A stretch of 64,000 bases of DNA from Hedera helix (lineage: Eukaryota; Streptophyta; Magnoliopsida; Apiales; Araliaceae), in the NCBI GenBank assembly GCA_947179155.2, contig OX359276.1, positions 41,034,192-41,098,191 of the forward strand, given 5' to 3'. Below, one piece after another: positions 46,001 to 57,926 of the stretch. Position 1 is the stretch's first letter, and every line of letters begins with the position of its first letter. The notes below the pieces were generated by a model. It was not told where the DNA came from, ran no database searches, and saw only the letters and a list, made by a program, of their open reading frames with translations. The position numbers and the translations under genes are program-made.

Positions 46001-47303
46001 TATCAGTAAACTAATTTAACCGTCTAATTATATGAAACATGACAAACAATTTCTTCAAAGTTGAATAGACATTTTTGCCCACGTCTAAGCATATAATATG
46101 TCAGACCGTAATTGAAGCAAGCTATTTACAGCCAACATATTATATATCGTGGACAAAGAAGTTTTAGAATTTGTACTTGAGACTATTGTCCTACATATCC
46201 ATACCGTATTATTTATCAAATAAATGACCATCCTTATATATTAGCACATAAAATGAAATAACAATAATCTGACCTGGCATATTACCCTTTTTTCCTGGAA
46301 ATACTTTCTTCATAAATAACTGCCAGCCCTCCTCCTCGGTTAAAGACCGAACTTTATATGGACATCCCATTTTTGCCACTTGTTCTAGACGAGTTGTAAG
46401 CATAATTTTACTACCAGATGCTTGATCTCCAAGGGGAAAAGCAGGTTCTAGGTTTTTCCAAGCAGATGTTGTCCAGATATCATCAATAATAACGAGACAA
46501 TTGTTCTGTCGTTGCGTCTGGTGGAGCCTTTGGACCAATTCTCTGTCTCCCAATGCCTTGACCTCTTCCCTCTTATCCGGGAGAAGCTGGACGAGGATGT
46601 CTCTCAAAACCTTCTTTTTCTGGTGCTTTTGGCTTATACAAACCCATGCAAATGCTTGAAAACTCGATCGAACCTCGTCATGATTGTAAATCTTTCTGGC
46701 AAGAGTGGTTTTACCTTGACCCCCCATACCCCATAGAGAAACAACTTGGCAGCCTTTCTCTTTGTCTTTCATAATTGAGACCAATTTCTTTATTTCCTCA
46801 TCCATCCCAACAAAATCAAAATCCATTTGAGTTAAGTGGGAATCACTCATCATCCTCAGGCGCCCGGTAGAGCGTCCGGATCCTTCAGTTAGAGCTTTTA
46901 TTTCATTACAAGTTTGTAAACTTGTAGTCAGCTTACCCATCTTAGCTTTTATGGCACCGATCTCCAAACCAATCTTGTGGAGGGTCATACCTTCACGAAA
47001 GAAGCAACAAAATCTTTTCACAGTTTGTTTGATGGCTCCCTCTTTTTTTGATGCAACTTCAAAAACAAAAGTTTCAAGAATATCTTCGGTTTTATAAGAA
47101 AGTTGTCTAATCTCCCTCACCCAATTGCGTATGGTTTGATTTTCGTATTGTTTTGTTTCTGCATCTTGTAAGTAACATTGCATCTTTTTTAGCTCAGCTT
47201 TAATATCATCAATTTGATCGCTCAACCCGGACAATAATTTAGCCTCAGAGATCAACAAATCTCCAAGCCTTTGCAAAGTAAAACTAACCACAGCCTCTGC
47301 CAT
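43018..47303 (-). CDS. Coiled-coil NLR (CC-NBS-LRR) disease-resistance protein, apparently intact
   Basis: Two exons, 47303-46274 and 44813-43018 (GT-AG intron 46273-44814), encode 941 residues. The start is the ATG of MAEAVVSFTLQRLG, the usual CNL beginning. The Rx-type coiled coil (about 1-160) has YKTEDILETF as its EDVID-like motif. The NB-ARC domain has P-loop GMGGQGKTT (192-200), FQAFAWVCIS, kinase-2 LVIIDDIW (270-277), GSKIMLTTR (about 296), and across the splice GLPLA (364-368), LKHLFLYFGNFPED (425-438) and VHD (503-505) in the MHD position. Leucine-rich repeats fill about 550-930. It should be a cytosolic or membrane-associated immune receptor or helper. The P-loop Gln and the VHD are within known variation. 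It has no stop or frameshift. Confidence 0.92.
44953..45876 (-). mobile_element. Degenerate hAT remnant in the NLR intron
   Basis: The left end AGGGCGACGCAGAATTTT and right end TCCTCCGCCGCTGAG are decayed CAGYGGCGGAG-type termini. Near-matching 8-mers flank it (ATGTAAAT at 44945, ATGTAATC at 45877). A piece at about 45090-45150 (TTTCATAATCACCTCATTTT, ACATCTTTTTGTG) resembles the 3' coding part of the hAT element at 33717-33770. Part of it is present in copy 2, so it predates the duplication. Confidence 0.6.
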
Positions 47304-48149
47304 CTCTTGTCTATATAAATAAATGTAACAGAAGCTAGAATTAAAGAAGAAAGGGCACCAAAGAGATACTAATGAAGATGCTAGCTTTAGTTTTGTAGTA
47401 CATGTGACATTGTGCAAGGTTTGATCATGGAGTATATTATATAGCAATATATTCAGGTCACCATCCGGGAAGCAGTAGCTAGGTAACTTTAAGTTGAATG
47501 AAGAAAAATCAAGTTGCACTCACATTAGCGTATATCCGTAATGACAAAACTATTCATTTTGGCAAGTTTTTAAAATTTGAACTCACATATTTGAGAATCA
47601 ACAATTAACACCCCATTCAACTTCAAGTTTTAAAAAGACAATTATCTTAGACTTGAGTTTTAAAAAGACAATTATCTTGACTTTAGTCGATTCCAGCTCA
47701 TTACTCGCTTGCTTGAACTAGACACATGTAAATATTTTGTTCAATTTTTGGCCAAACATACATATAGACAAATAAAAAAATGTGCAGACAGTAATTAATT
47801 TAATTAAACACAAATTCAGTACTCTCTTATCTTTTCAATCCCCATAAAAACGATTAGCTTCAAACCCAAATAAATCTCAAACTAAGATTCTTCCCGAACC
47901 TAAATCACCCATCTTATGAACCTAAATAAATAAATAAATTCCTCCAAATAAATAATCATAATTACAATACTTGCAGTTTACAACCACCACTATTTAGAGA
48001 AGGAAAAAATAGCAAAAACAAAAATAAACTCATCATTGCCACCATTAGGCCTTCGTCGAGTTAAACCATAGCCACCGTGAAACGTTTTGTGCCGCCACTG
48101 CCTTTCCATGTGCCAACGCTGTAAGGAAGTACTTGTTACAGTCGAGTTT
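47304..48149. other. NLR 5' flank
   Basis: The probable promoter region of the NLR. TTTATTTATATAGACAAGAG lies immediately before the ATG on the minus strand, too close to be the TATA box unless the leader is very short. No other element can be defended. Confidence 0.4.
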
Positions 48150-48540
48150 CGACGCTGTCGTCAAGGTATAATATTTTTTGTCTCTTCTCTAGATTTGAGC
48201 GAACTATCGGGATGATTCTTCGATTACATCCGCATTGTTAGATCTTGTTTGGTACCAGTGATTGGCGTTGATAATGGGTTGGTAGTTTGATTTTGTTATG
48301 GGTTTATTAAAGATCTTGATTGAATTTGATTTTCTAGGCATCTAATCTTTGTGTCGAAGAATTGGGTTTGAAGTTACATTACTTGTTCTTTTGATAAATT
48401 TTTTTTCCTTCTTGTTATTGTGGTTTATGTTCTAAAATACGATTTTAATCTATTTAATTTCTATTTTAATCTTTTTATTTAATCTTCTAATTTTTTTGAT
48501 TTATTTTAATGTCATAAACGTATTTTTTTTATATATAAAT

Positions 48541-50396
48541 TGTGACACCTCCAAATCTGGGCTCACACAATTCAAATTTGAATTGTTAAAATACACAACT
48601 ATTACAATACAACATATCACAATACAATATTCAAATAATGTCCAAATTGTCAACATAATGTGGAGTGAAATTCAAAATGATATTCAAGATACACAATTCA
48701 AAAGAAAAGTTCAGAAAAATAGAAAATTTCAATTAAAATGATATTAGATGAAACACAAACTATTAAAGAATATATAATCATTTCAGAAGTTTTACCGAAC
48801 AATACTTATCATAGTAAGTTTAAGAGTATAAAAGAAATGATATCCCTTACCATAGTAAGTTTGAATAATGGAAGCTGAAAAAGATAGTATCATTTATCGC
48901 AGTAAGTTTAAATAATAGAAGATAAAAGAAGATGATATTTCTTACCGTAGTAAGTTTAAATAATAGAAGATGAAAGAAGATGATATTCCTTACTTTATCA
49001 CGTGACTGGATATTGATAAAAATGAGGTTGATCAACCTATATATTTATAATATAATTAGTAATTACCACATATAAATTACAAGGTGTATGATAACTCATA
49101 TATTATGAATTATCAAAATTATTTATATAATATAAATTTTTGTAGTGTAAAATAATAATTTCAAAAATAATTTTTGAAATAATATTTCAAAATAAATTTT
49201 TTAAAGAAAGTTTTTAAAAATAAATTTTCTCAAATAAGAGTTTTCTAACGAAAGATTTGTGAATACCGTGTGAAATAGGTATTTGTGCAATTACTACTTT
49301 TTAATAAAATACTTACTTGAATTTTTTTTGCATTCCTTTTGGTTTACAAACAACCAAGATAACCTTATTATTCTTATAGAAAATTTATAAAATACTTGTA
49401 GAAAATTTTTATGTTTTAGGTGTGATTTTTCTATTCAGCTAACAAGCTATTTATAGGAGAAAAGAAGTCACTGTGCGCGGTAGGCGGGTGGCGTGCGGCA
49501 CGCCGGTGCTGAGAATTCAAGGCAGCAGCTAGCAGCCTGACTGTTTTTTTCTTCACCAACTCTAGCAACCATTTCCATGCCCATTTCTCATGTGGTCCTT
49601 ACAGAGGGCCCACATGTTTACTATTCAAAAAAATAATAATAAGTTTTTTTTATATTATTATTTTTTAATATTTTTATTTATTTATTTTTCTTCCTGTGGG
49701 TCATACATATATAATAAAATAATGTTACAACAATAATTTAAGAATAATATAAGAAACACGTTATAGATCATTATTAATTTAATAATATAAATTACTGTAT
49801 ATTTGTTACTGTGACAATTATTAGGTTTAATAATTTTAAAATACAGTGCAATAATAATTATTGGTTCAAACCGTTCAATGATATAAAATACAATGTAATG
49901 ACAATTATTGAATCAATAATACAAAATACTGTGTAACAACAATTATTGATAAATACTGTGCAATAACGACGTTATCAGATCAATAATATGAGATACTGTG
50001 TAATACCCTGTGTTATTATGTAATATCGTGCACTACTGTAGAATACCGTATGCTACAGTAAAATATCATAAAATACCGTACATTACTATTCTTTTATCAC
50101 CGGGTATTCTAATAGTTAAAAGTGATAACACCGTTGACTATTTTTATTTAAAAAGGTTACTTCTGTCCTTTTCTATATTCGACAATATTCCGTTGTGGGG
50201 TTCACCAATGATTGATTATTTCGGCGCCGTCGTACAACCTGAATATTCCCCGATAAAACGAATATTATCCGACAAAATAAAATTTACACATAATATCCTT
50301 AACTTTTAACTTTGTTAATTTAATTACTTACTGTTTCAAAAATATATATATGAAGAAGAATTAAATTTTATATTTTATAAAATTTAGAATTTTACA
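48541..50396 (-). mobile_element. Solo LTR, shorter relative of the gypsy LTR at 23571-26825
   Basis: It starts TGTGACACCTCCAAATCTGG and ends GAATTTTACA. Blocks match the longer LTR in order (AATAATGTCCAAATTGTCAA, GGATATTGATNAAAATGAGG, GGCGCCGTCGTACRACSYG, CTATTTTTATTTAAAAAGG). The GGTTATTCACC repeats and other parts are missing. Flanks are TAAAT (left) and TAAAA (right), an imperfect 5-bp duplication. No internal region is present. It has three to four copies of a repeat of about 60 bp around TTACCRTAGTAAGTTTRAAT (about 48790-48995). Confidence 0.85.
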
Positions 50397-51330
50397 TAAA
50401 AAAATAAATTCAATACTCAATTTATTTTGAAGTCACATACTATAAAGTGAGTATTATCACTCAAGTACTATGAAATGAGGTATAATTATCTTTTAAACAT
50501 TGAATAGTATATTAATTGTTGATTCCCAAATAAAAGTACTCCTCATATTTTAATAATTTGGATATAAATGTTCTTTCTTAATTTATCAAATAATTACAAA
50601 AAAAATTACCAGCCAAACCCCTATGCACTCCTCCTTATTTTAATAATTTGGATATATATGTATATGTTTATTTGTCCTTATTCATCTTGTTTTGTTGTTT
50701 ATTATTCTAAATTTAATTTATTGTTTTGATTTTTAACTCAATTAATTAGTTAGGCAATATTTTGAGTGTTGAATTACAGTTAATGGGCAAGAACCCTTTA
50801 TTTGAATTATTTGACAACACAAATTAGTATAGGAACATTTTAGTAAAACATAAATATTAAGAATAGTATGTTCAATAATTTTGAATTCATAGTAAACACT
50901 ATCAACTAGTTATATAATATTATCAAAGATAAAATAATATTAAAATATGACCAATTAAATTTCTGTTATGAATAATTAAATACCTACCTAACATTCCTGT
51001 TCATAGTAAATTGCCTGATGTGTTGTTTCGTACAAAAAACGGTGGATTTGGACAAATCTTATCATTTCAACATCATTTTAATTAACAAGGGCACAGGAGG
51101 TGAGCACTATTTTATCATGAGATATTATTTTATAATAATAATATTTTAAAAAATTATAAAAATATATTTTTATATATAATATGAGCAAAAATATATATTT
51201 AATTATATAAAACCACGTCACGCAATACCTCTTTTGTCAAAATTAATTCATGCACTGTTTTTTATTAGAATACTTTATTGAAAGAAAAGATTTCACAAAA
51301 ACAAATTAATCTTGGAAATCATTTCAATAA
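50397..51330. other. Gene-free AT-rich DNA
   Basis: No gene or defined repeat is seen. Confidence 0.6.
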
Positions 51331-51750
51331 GTTGGTTTCAGCTAATTTTTTATATAATACTTTTGTACTTTCGAATTACATACATACACATATATAAAAT
51401 ATATACTATATTATAATGACAATATAATAATTAATAATATATGATATATATATATATACTATATTGACTTATAATATATTTTTTAATCACAATTGTTCAT
51501 AAATAATTAATTCATTAATTATTTTAAAAAATAATATAAATTAGATTATTATTTAATTTAAAAATATTATAAGGAGAGATACATATATTAAGGGGATATG
51601 AGTTATATGTGATTAAAATTTGATTGATAAAGATATAAATTTTCAATTTGAACCCCTATAATAAAAAATTTTATAAAATTTGAGTTTGTAAAATATATAT
51701 TTTTTTCAATGGGGTTAATTGACCCCACTACAATATATGTAGTTTCGCCC
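51331..51750 (-). mobile_element. Truncated copy of the GGGCGGAGC transposon family
   Basis: CTAATTTTTTATATAATACT, the following TTTTGTACTTTCG, then the AT-rich middle and the end TCAATGGGGTTAATTGACCC match the transposon in the NLR pseudogene (60940-61370). The termini seen at 60788 are not preserved here. Confidence 0.7.
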
Positions 51751-51894
51751 CTAGTTTCATGGAAATTTGGCGGAGTGGCTAGTACGTTGATACCAAACAC
51801 TAGTAATTGACCCCACTACAATGCATGTAACTTTGCCTCTGATTTTGTGAAAATTTGGCGGAGTGGTTAGTACGTTGATACCAAACACTAGTAA
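51719..51894. repeat. 88-bp tandem duplication
   Basis: TTGACCCCACTACAATRYAT through AAATTTGGCGGAGTGGYTAG and TACGTTGATACCAAACACTA occurs twice, at 51719 and 51807. A third partial copy with GGCGGAGTG-like wording is at about 56842-56890. Confidence 0.9.
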
Positions 51895-52610
51895 GCTTAA
51901 TATATTTTTGATTAAAAAAATATACTTTTTTGACAAAGTAAAAATAATGTTCGGGTACATAATTACAAATTGACTTTTAAGAAATTAGTGTTAATTTATA
52001 GGTTAGTGTGTGGAATTTAGAATATTTTTTTTCAATAATTTAAGAATAAACTTGTATTTTATGCTTCCTACGTCAAAGTGCTTCTGCTTTAGTTAATCAT
52101 ACAGTTTTTTTTTTTTTTTTTTTTCCCAGCTAAAAGTAATTTGAAGACCAAATCTCCACTCCTTATAAGTGCTTTGGAAGATTAATCAAATACCAAAAAA
52201 TTCAAATGTATGTAATTATAAAATATATCAATGTCTTGCATGATGTTAGTCCTTCGTAACTTCAATGAATTTTAGTTAATAGACAAGTTGAGACAAAGTT
52301 AATTAACAAGTTGCATAAGCGTTCACATCATATGCAATTTGTTTAATGTTTCATAATTGACTTAAACTTTAGTTAATTAACAAGTTGAGATAAAAAGTAT
52401 AATCATATTCCTTTGCCATCAATTATTAATTAACCATTAAATAATTGGGCATATATATATATGGTGATCAGCTTACATTTATTAAGATAAGCTATTGGGT
52501 CCTTGCCCCAACTTAGAAGGAAGAACTATATGTTTCCTAGATGTTTCCCGGAAATTGCTTTATTTGCAGACTTTCTTGCATGTCTATGAATTCCAATTGA
52601 GCTTTTCTAC
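51895..52610. other. Gene-free AT-rich DNA
   Basis: A poly-T run (about 52108-52124) and a short TA repeat (about 52450-52462). No gene is seen. Confidence 0.6.
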
Positions 52611-52611
52611 G

Positions 52612-52812
52612 GGGACGGTTTTATTTATTTATTTTTGGTTTTTAAAATATTTATAATATTTTTTTTGATATTTTTTTTAACAAAATTCAACAATTTAAAT
52701 ACAATTTAGATACATGTAAATAATAATATTATATAAAAATAAATTATCAAAATAAATATTATAAATATTTTAAGAATAAAAAATAAAAAATAAAATTAAG
52801 ACCGATCACAAC
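52612..52812. repeat. Foldback repeat, MITE-like
   Basis: GACGGTTTTATTTATTTATT followed by TTTGGTTTTTAAAATATTTA is mirrored by TATTATAAATATTTTAAGAA through to TAAGACCGATC. The arms are about 70 bp and imperfect. Confidence 0.7.
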
Positions 52813-52949
52813 TTCCAATCCTCTAAAAATTTTTATTCCAATTAATAGTCGGTCAGAATGTTAGGAGTCAAGTTAATTTATTATAATTTATAAGAGTAGG
52901 TAGGTAGACAATGTTTCTTGTGTGGATAAGTCTTGGGGATTAGTCTTAA

Positions 52950-53250
52950 CTATCGGTTTAAAAAATATTATTATTATTTTTTAATTTTTTTTTTTTTTAA
53001 AATATTTATAATTTTTTTTTACTTTTAAAATATTTATATAATTTATTAATTTAGGTATAATTTGAATATATGTAAATAACAATATTAAATAATCTGTATA
53101 ATACTGTTATTTATATGCATTTAAATTGTATCTAAATTATTAAATTCTATAAAAAAAATTTATTAAAATAAATCGTATAAATTTTTTTTAAAAATAAATA
53201 AATAAATAAATTTGGAGCGGTCGCTAGCATCGACGACTAGGACCGGTCCC
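52950..53250. repeat. Second, related foldback repeat
   Basis: CGGTTTAAAAAATATTATTA, then TTTTTTAAAATATTTATAA, is mirrored by TATAAATTTTTTTTAAAAAT and AAATAAATAAATAAATTTGG up to AGCGGTC. The interior shares AATTTAGATACATGTAAATA-like sequence with the foldback at 52612. Confidence 0.65.
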
Positions 53251-54389
53251 CCAGATGTACTATTCTTGGGTTGATATTTCTACCAAAAAGAAATTAGATA
53301 TTTTTTTGGGTTAATTACATATTATAGTATTTTTTATGAAAAAATTACAATAAAAGTGCACTAAAAACATATTTACAAAAAGAGGAAATTTTTAATTTTT
53401 TATTACATAATCAATGCAGTTAGTTTTTAGTTTAAATTAATTGGAGTGTTGATGTGGCATGATCCCTTTAATTTAGTTGGGTAATTTCAAAATTCAAATT
53501 TCAAATTACTTAACAATATCTAGAACAAAAACCATTGCAAACTAATCAGTATCTAGCAAGCTTGTTTCTGCGTACCTATTGCTTCCTCTTTGTGATCAAG
53601 AACTTGGATAAGATATATATATATATATATAAAGCAAGGAACCTGTTGCGTTGCTCCATCAGAAGAAGTCCAATGGCCGGAGACTCTTCGGAGTAATAAA
53701 TCTAAAGCATCCAAAAAAAAAATCCCAGAAATTGGTGAAAGGAATTTTCAGTAACCAAAAAGGGTTTATCTGTTTTAAGTTAGTTTTCCCAAATAGTTTC
53801 AAAACCCATAAAAAGTGAACAGAGTAATGCAAAAAGGTAGAGAAATAGAAAGCCATTACCAGTAAAAATGCACGAAAATGGGGAATAAGGAGATCCGGGC
53901 GATGCCGCGACTGTGAGTGACACAGGAGTTGGGATATCGCAGAGAGCGAGGGAGGAGGAAGGAAAAAGTGAAAAACCTTCACAAGTGATTTTGTGTTTTA
54001 GTTTTTGGATGGGAAGGAAAATAACTCAACTGAAATAGAAAAAGAAAAGTTGGAAGATTATTCTTCTTTTATCTCCACTGTGGCCTCCATCTCGTCCTCC
54101 TCTGTATGCATCTTATTCTTCTTTTATCTCCTTTGTGGCTTCCATCTCTTCCATGGCCACTGGTTCCTTCACGACCATGGCTGACGTCGCCTCATCCACG
54201 ACCACCTCCTCCGCGAAAGCATCCTTCACGACCTCCTCCGTGGTCACCTCATTCCCGGCCTCCTAGGCACCACCGCCGCTTGTGGCTGCGGTTCCTCTTG
54301 AGGATGGATGAGACACATATCACGGTCCCCCTATTCAAAGCCCAACATCGTTTCAGCAACAACAAAAGGAGGAGCAACAGCCATGACCA
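53251..54389. other. Uncertain region, possibly decayed genic DNA
   Basis: It is less AT-rich than its surroundings. It holds a 107-codon minus-strand frame (53982-53659) and, at 54100-54300, plus-strand sequence rich in CCTCCGTGGTCACC-like words that reads as Ser/Thr/Ala-rich in one frame and Pro/Arg-rich in another. None matches a family I know, so no gene is called. Confidence 0.35.
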
Positions 54390-54394
54390 CAACC

Positions 54395-54915
54395 ACAAAA
54401 GTAAATATAGGTAACCAAACAATAGTACAACGGTAACCAATTTATGAATGTGCAGTAACTACGACTCAGTACCTGAATGCAACCTGGTGACCAATTAAAG
54501 ACTGCACAAGTAAATCTAGGTAACCAAATACTGTTATGGAGGTAACCAAACACTAGTATGAAAGTAACCAATTCCTGAATGTGCAGTAATTTATTTTTTC
54601 GTGCAGTAAACTAGGTGACCAAACACTAGTATGGAGATAACCAAACACTAGTATAGAGATAACCAATTCCTGAATGTATAGTAACTAGTTTTTGTTACCT
54701 TTGTATTAAAGGTTGGTTACCTCTGTATTAATGTTTGATTACCTTTGTATTAAGGGTTGGTTACCTTTATATTAAAGTTTGGTTACCTTTGTATTAAAGG
54801 TTGGTTACCGGTTATGTTTGTATTTAAGGTTGGTTACCTTTTGTATTAAGGTTTGATTACCTTTTGTATTAAAGGTTGGTTGCCTTTGTATTAAGGTTTG
54901 GTTACCTTATTACTA
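54395..54915. repeat. Tandem array that switches orientation (GGTNACC array)
   Basis: The left half repeats GTAACCAAACACTAGTATGG / GTAACCAATTCCTGAATGTG. The right half, from about 54695, repeats TTGGTTACCTTTGTATTAAAGG at about 26-27 bp. The core TTGGTTAC of the right half is the complement of the GTAACCAA core of the left half, so the whole is a long foldback made of tandem units. Confidence 0.85.
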
Positions 54916-55662
54916 TGAGCAAAAATCTATTATGTTAGATTTTTCAGCCACCAACAAGTGTAATGATTGAAAATTGTCAATTTGTTGGGCATCTCACGGA
55001 GCAGCTACATCCATGTATATCCCCTAATATTATATCTTTTCCCTTTTTATTCCCTTTTTGTTTCTCCATTGATGAACATGACCAAGCTTTTCTCCAATGA
55101 CGGAAACAAATCAACAACAAAGAAGCATAAATCTAAAAAAGAAGAAGAATTCGAGTTCGTGGTGGACGGTGAGAGATGACCATTCCAGATCTTCTTCCTC
55201 TGCCATTTCTTCTCCTCTCCATTCGCGAGCTGCTTATCAGAATGATGGTTTTTTATTTTTATTTTGTATTGTGAATTTTGTTTTGGTAACTGCCGCATAT
55301 GACAGTTAATTATCCTTGATTTAAGGAATTCCTTATTTGTAGAAAACTGAATGATTTAATAAATTTATCTTGTTGTACTCTTTTTGTAATTAGTTTGTTA
55401 GTATACTATTTTTGTAATTATTTTTTAATTATTGTATATTTATGTAAAGAACCTTATCTTTTTTTGGATTACTATTTGTTAGTTTGTGGCAACGTTATTT
55501 ATTGATTAGAGTGGACTCGTATATGTTAAATTGACCAAGACTTTATCTGACCCCTAAGAATGGGTTGGATCCGACGACTCGATTTTTGACCGCTAATATG
55601 TAGTATGAATTAAGAAGAGGTAAAGGTTAATTAGTGCCAAAAAGAAGTAATTAATTTATCAA
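54916..55662. other. No supported gene
   Basis: Short overlapping frames occur on both strands at 54967-55309, with Lys/Glu- and Ser-rich wording, but no motif is recognised. Confidence 0.45.
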
Positions 55663-56205
55663 GGGTGGTGATATTTGTACATTTTTTATTTATAGATGCA
55701 CACTCAAAATTAGTAAACAGACAAGTTTACCCTTAATTTAAAGGTCCCAATTTTTTATGTGCCCATTTTGCCCTTTTAGTTCTCAAAGTATTATAGAGAA
55801 ACAATGTTTTAATAATACCGATATTTAATGTGTGTATTTTTCTTTCATTGACTACCACGAAATAAGTTTGGTTTTAGATGAACAGAAGTTACCAATGGTG
55901 GGAGTTGATTAGGCACTGCCCGAGGTTTAATCAACACTCCTATTCATTTTTATACAAGACTATCTAGTTCTTGATAACATACATTAGCCCTCTCTTATGA
56001 TTTTTAGATTTGACTTGTATTAATCTGATTGAGTCCATATTGTTTGATCTATATATATATTTTTATTTATATTATTATTGAAGGGCAAATTCGGTATATG
56101 GAATGAGTGGATTAATTGGATCCTATAATTAAGGGTAAACTTGTCTCTCTGCTCATTTTAAGTGTGCAACTATAAACAAAGAGTAGTGTGCAGATATCAA
56201 TACCC
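55663..56205. mobile_element. Mutator-like MITE with long TIRs, 543 bp
   Basis: The inverted repeats are about 90 bp. The left starts GGGTGGTGATATTTGTACA and includes ACAAGTTTACCCTTAATTTA. The right, reverse-complemented, starts GGGTATTGATATCTGCACA and includes ACAAGTTTACCCTTAATTAT. ATTTATCAA (55654-55662) and ATTTATTAA (56206-56214) form a 9-bp duplication with one mismatch. No transposase is present. Confidence 0.82.
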
Positions 56206-56593
56206 ATTTATTAATTTTAAATATCGTGGACAAAAACAGAAATCCTGCCATTCATTCCCTCATACCAGAGCTATGTATTATGCAACAACGTTATTAATGA
56301 AATTTAAATTGAAATTTAATTCAGAGATGATAATAAAAGTGTTTAAAAAACAACTGAGTTTGTTCCCAAAGTATAGGGCTAATAGATTAAGAGCGGACAT
56401 GTAACTCAAATATAAAAGTAATTACATATATCTTATATTTTAGAATAGACAAAAAAAAAAGGTATCTCTTATTTTAGAATAAAGGGGTATAAAGTTGATT
56501 AACTCTATGTTTGTTTCTGAGTTTAAGATAAACAAGAAAAAAAAATTAGAAAACTTATTTATAGACAAAACGAGAGATGAGGGACATCGCATA

Positions 56594-56790
56594 TAATTGT
56601 ATGAGCTATCATATATATTAAAACGACGTTGTTTTGTGTAACTGAATATATTCCAGCCTCATATTATGTACAAAAAGATATTTTATAATTTTTTAAAATA
56701 TTGTTATTATAAGAGCAGCTCACTCAAGAACATGAGGTGTTCCTCACCTCCCACGACCTATTTATATATATGATAGCTCATACAATACTA
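56594..56790. repeat. Inverted repeat pair, about 25-bp arms
   Basis: ATTGTATGAGCTATCATATA at about 56596 and its complement TATATGATAGCTCATACAAT at about 56767 are separated by about 150 bp. It is possibly another small MITE; no target duplication was established. Confidence 0.6.
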
Positions 56791-57572
56791 TAACAATTTA
56801 GTTATAAAAAAAAAATACTATTAACAAAATAAGCTTAGTAGTTTCGTGGAATTTTGGTGGAGTGCTTAGTTGATGCCAAACACTAGTAGTTTAATATATT
56901 TTTGATATGACCATGGAATGGAAATGGTACCAGAACTAATCGTCGAGGTTTTTGCCTTCCTTGCCTTTCCATCTCACTTTTCTCTCCTCCTCTCTTTCTG
57001 CTTTGATTTCTCTTGTTATTGATAGATAGAAAAAGAGTTGCCAGTGTCAACACTTTTGGGAAGCCTCTATTTAAAGAATTTGGACATCATCACACATTTT
57101 TTGAATTATTGGTCTTCTTTGGCTAGGTCGATGTTTAATCTGCTAATGATAATTTAAGATTACTGGAGTCGACAATTTCATGATATTAAAGCGTTGATTT
57201 TTTGAATTATTGGTCTTCTTTGGCTAGATTGATACATTCAACATAAGTGTTTTTGGTCTTAAAATTCCTTCCATGCCATCATCTACAATGTCAAATACTG
57301 ACATTATCTGAGAAACAGTCAAATGAATAAGTTGATCAATAGAAACTAATATATATCATTAGTCTTAAACGTGACAAATCATTTAATTAATTTGCTATAA
57401 TAAACCATCAGCTCTGGAGATGTGAGTATGACTTTAACTGTCTTTTAAATTAATTTCTTCGACTGTCTTTTAAATTTCTTAAGAAACCTTATAACCCGAT
57501 TACTAGTTGTTACGATTCATGTATTAAACCTTAAAATAGGGGAACTAATGATAATTTGATTATATGAAATTG

Positions 57573-57926
57573 AGCATTGCTCCTAACTTTTAGTCGGTAG
57601 AAAACTATTTTTGTTCCCTTTAGCGTATTTCTATCCAAATAACAAATTTTCTGTCAGGTAACAAAGAGTATAGGATTTTGAGGAGGGAAGGGGGAACGTT
57701 CATAGGTTAGAAAATAGGTAACATCTATTTATAATGTGATAATTTCATTATCACATTATGTTAAGAGACATTATGTTAGGACGAAACCATTGAGCCGCTG
57801 GTCCTGCTAGGCTGCTATGCTAGCAGTCTCCTCCCACTAATGAATGGAGTGGTCATTGTACATGGAGTTGGACCCAATTGTATACCTTTATAATAAATTG
57901 GTTTATTGTGTACATGTTTGGGCCGA
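57573..57926. other. Extra segment of about 350 bp in duplication copy 2
   Basis: In copy 1, GAAATTGA is followed directly by TAGCTTAATAAC (about 42600). Here GCATTGCTCC through GTTTGGGCC intervenes. It contains a perfect palindrome (57731-57759, ATAATGTGATAAT / ATTATCACATTAT). Its origin is not recognised. Confidence 0.8.

Larger units (their letters stand above)
41829..48149. repeat. Segmental duplication, copy 1
   Basis: From the UGT start through the NLR to GTTACAGTCGAGTTT, this matches 56906-63866 in order and orientation, at about 15 kb spacing. Differences are point changes plus the insertions and deletions noted in copy 2. Confidence 0.93.

Noticed and set aside
53659..53982. 107-codon hydrophobic minus-strand frame
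   Set aside because: Phe/Leu-rich reading of T/A-rich DNA; no start context, motif or partner exon found.
54106..54414. Pro-rich 102-codon frame
   Set aside because: Two alternative frames look equally plausible and it runs into the tandem GGTNACC array; no domain is seen.
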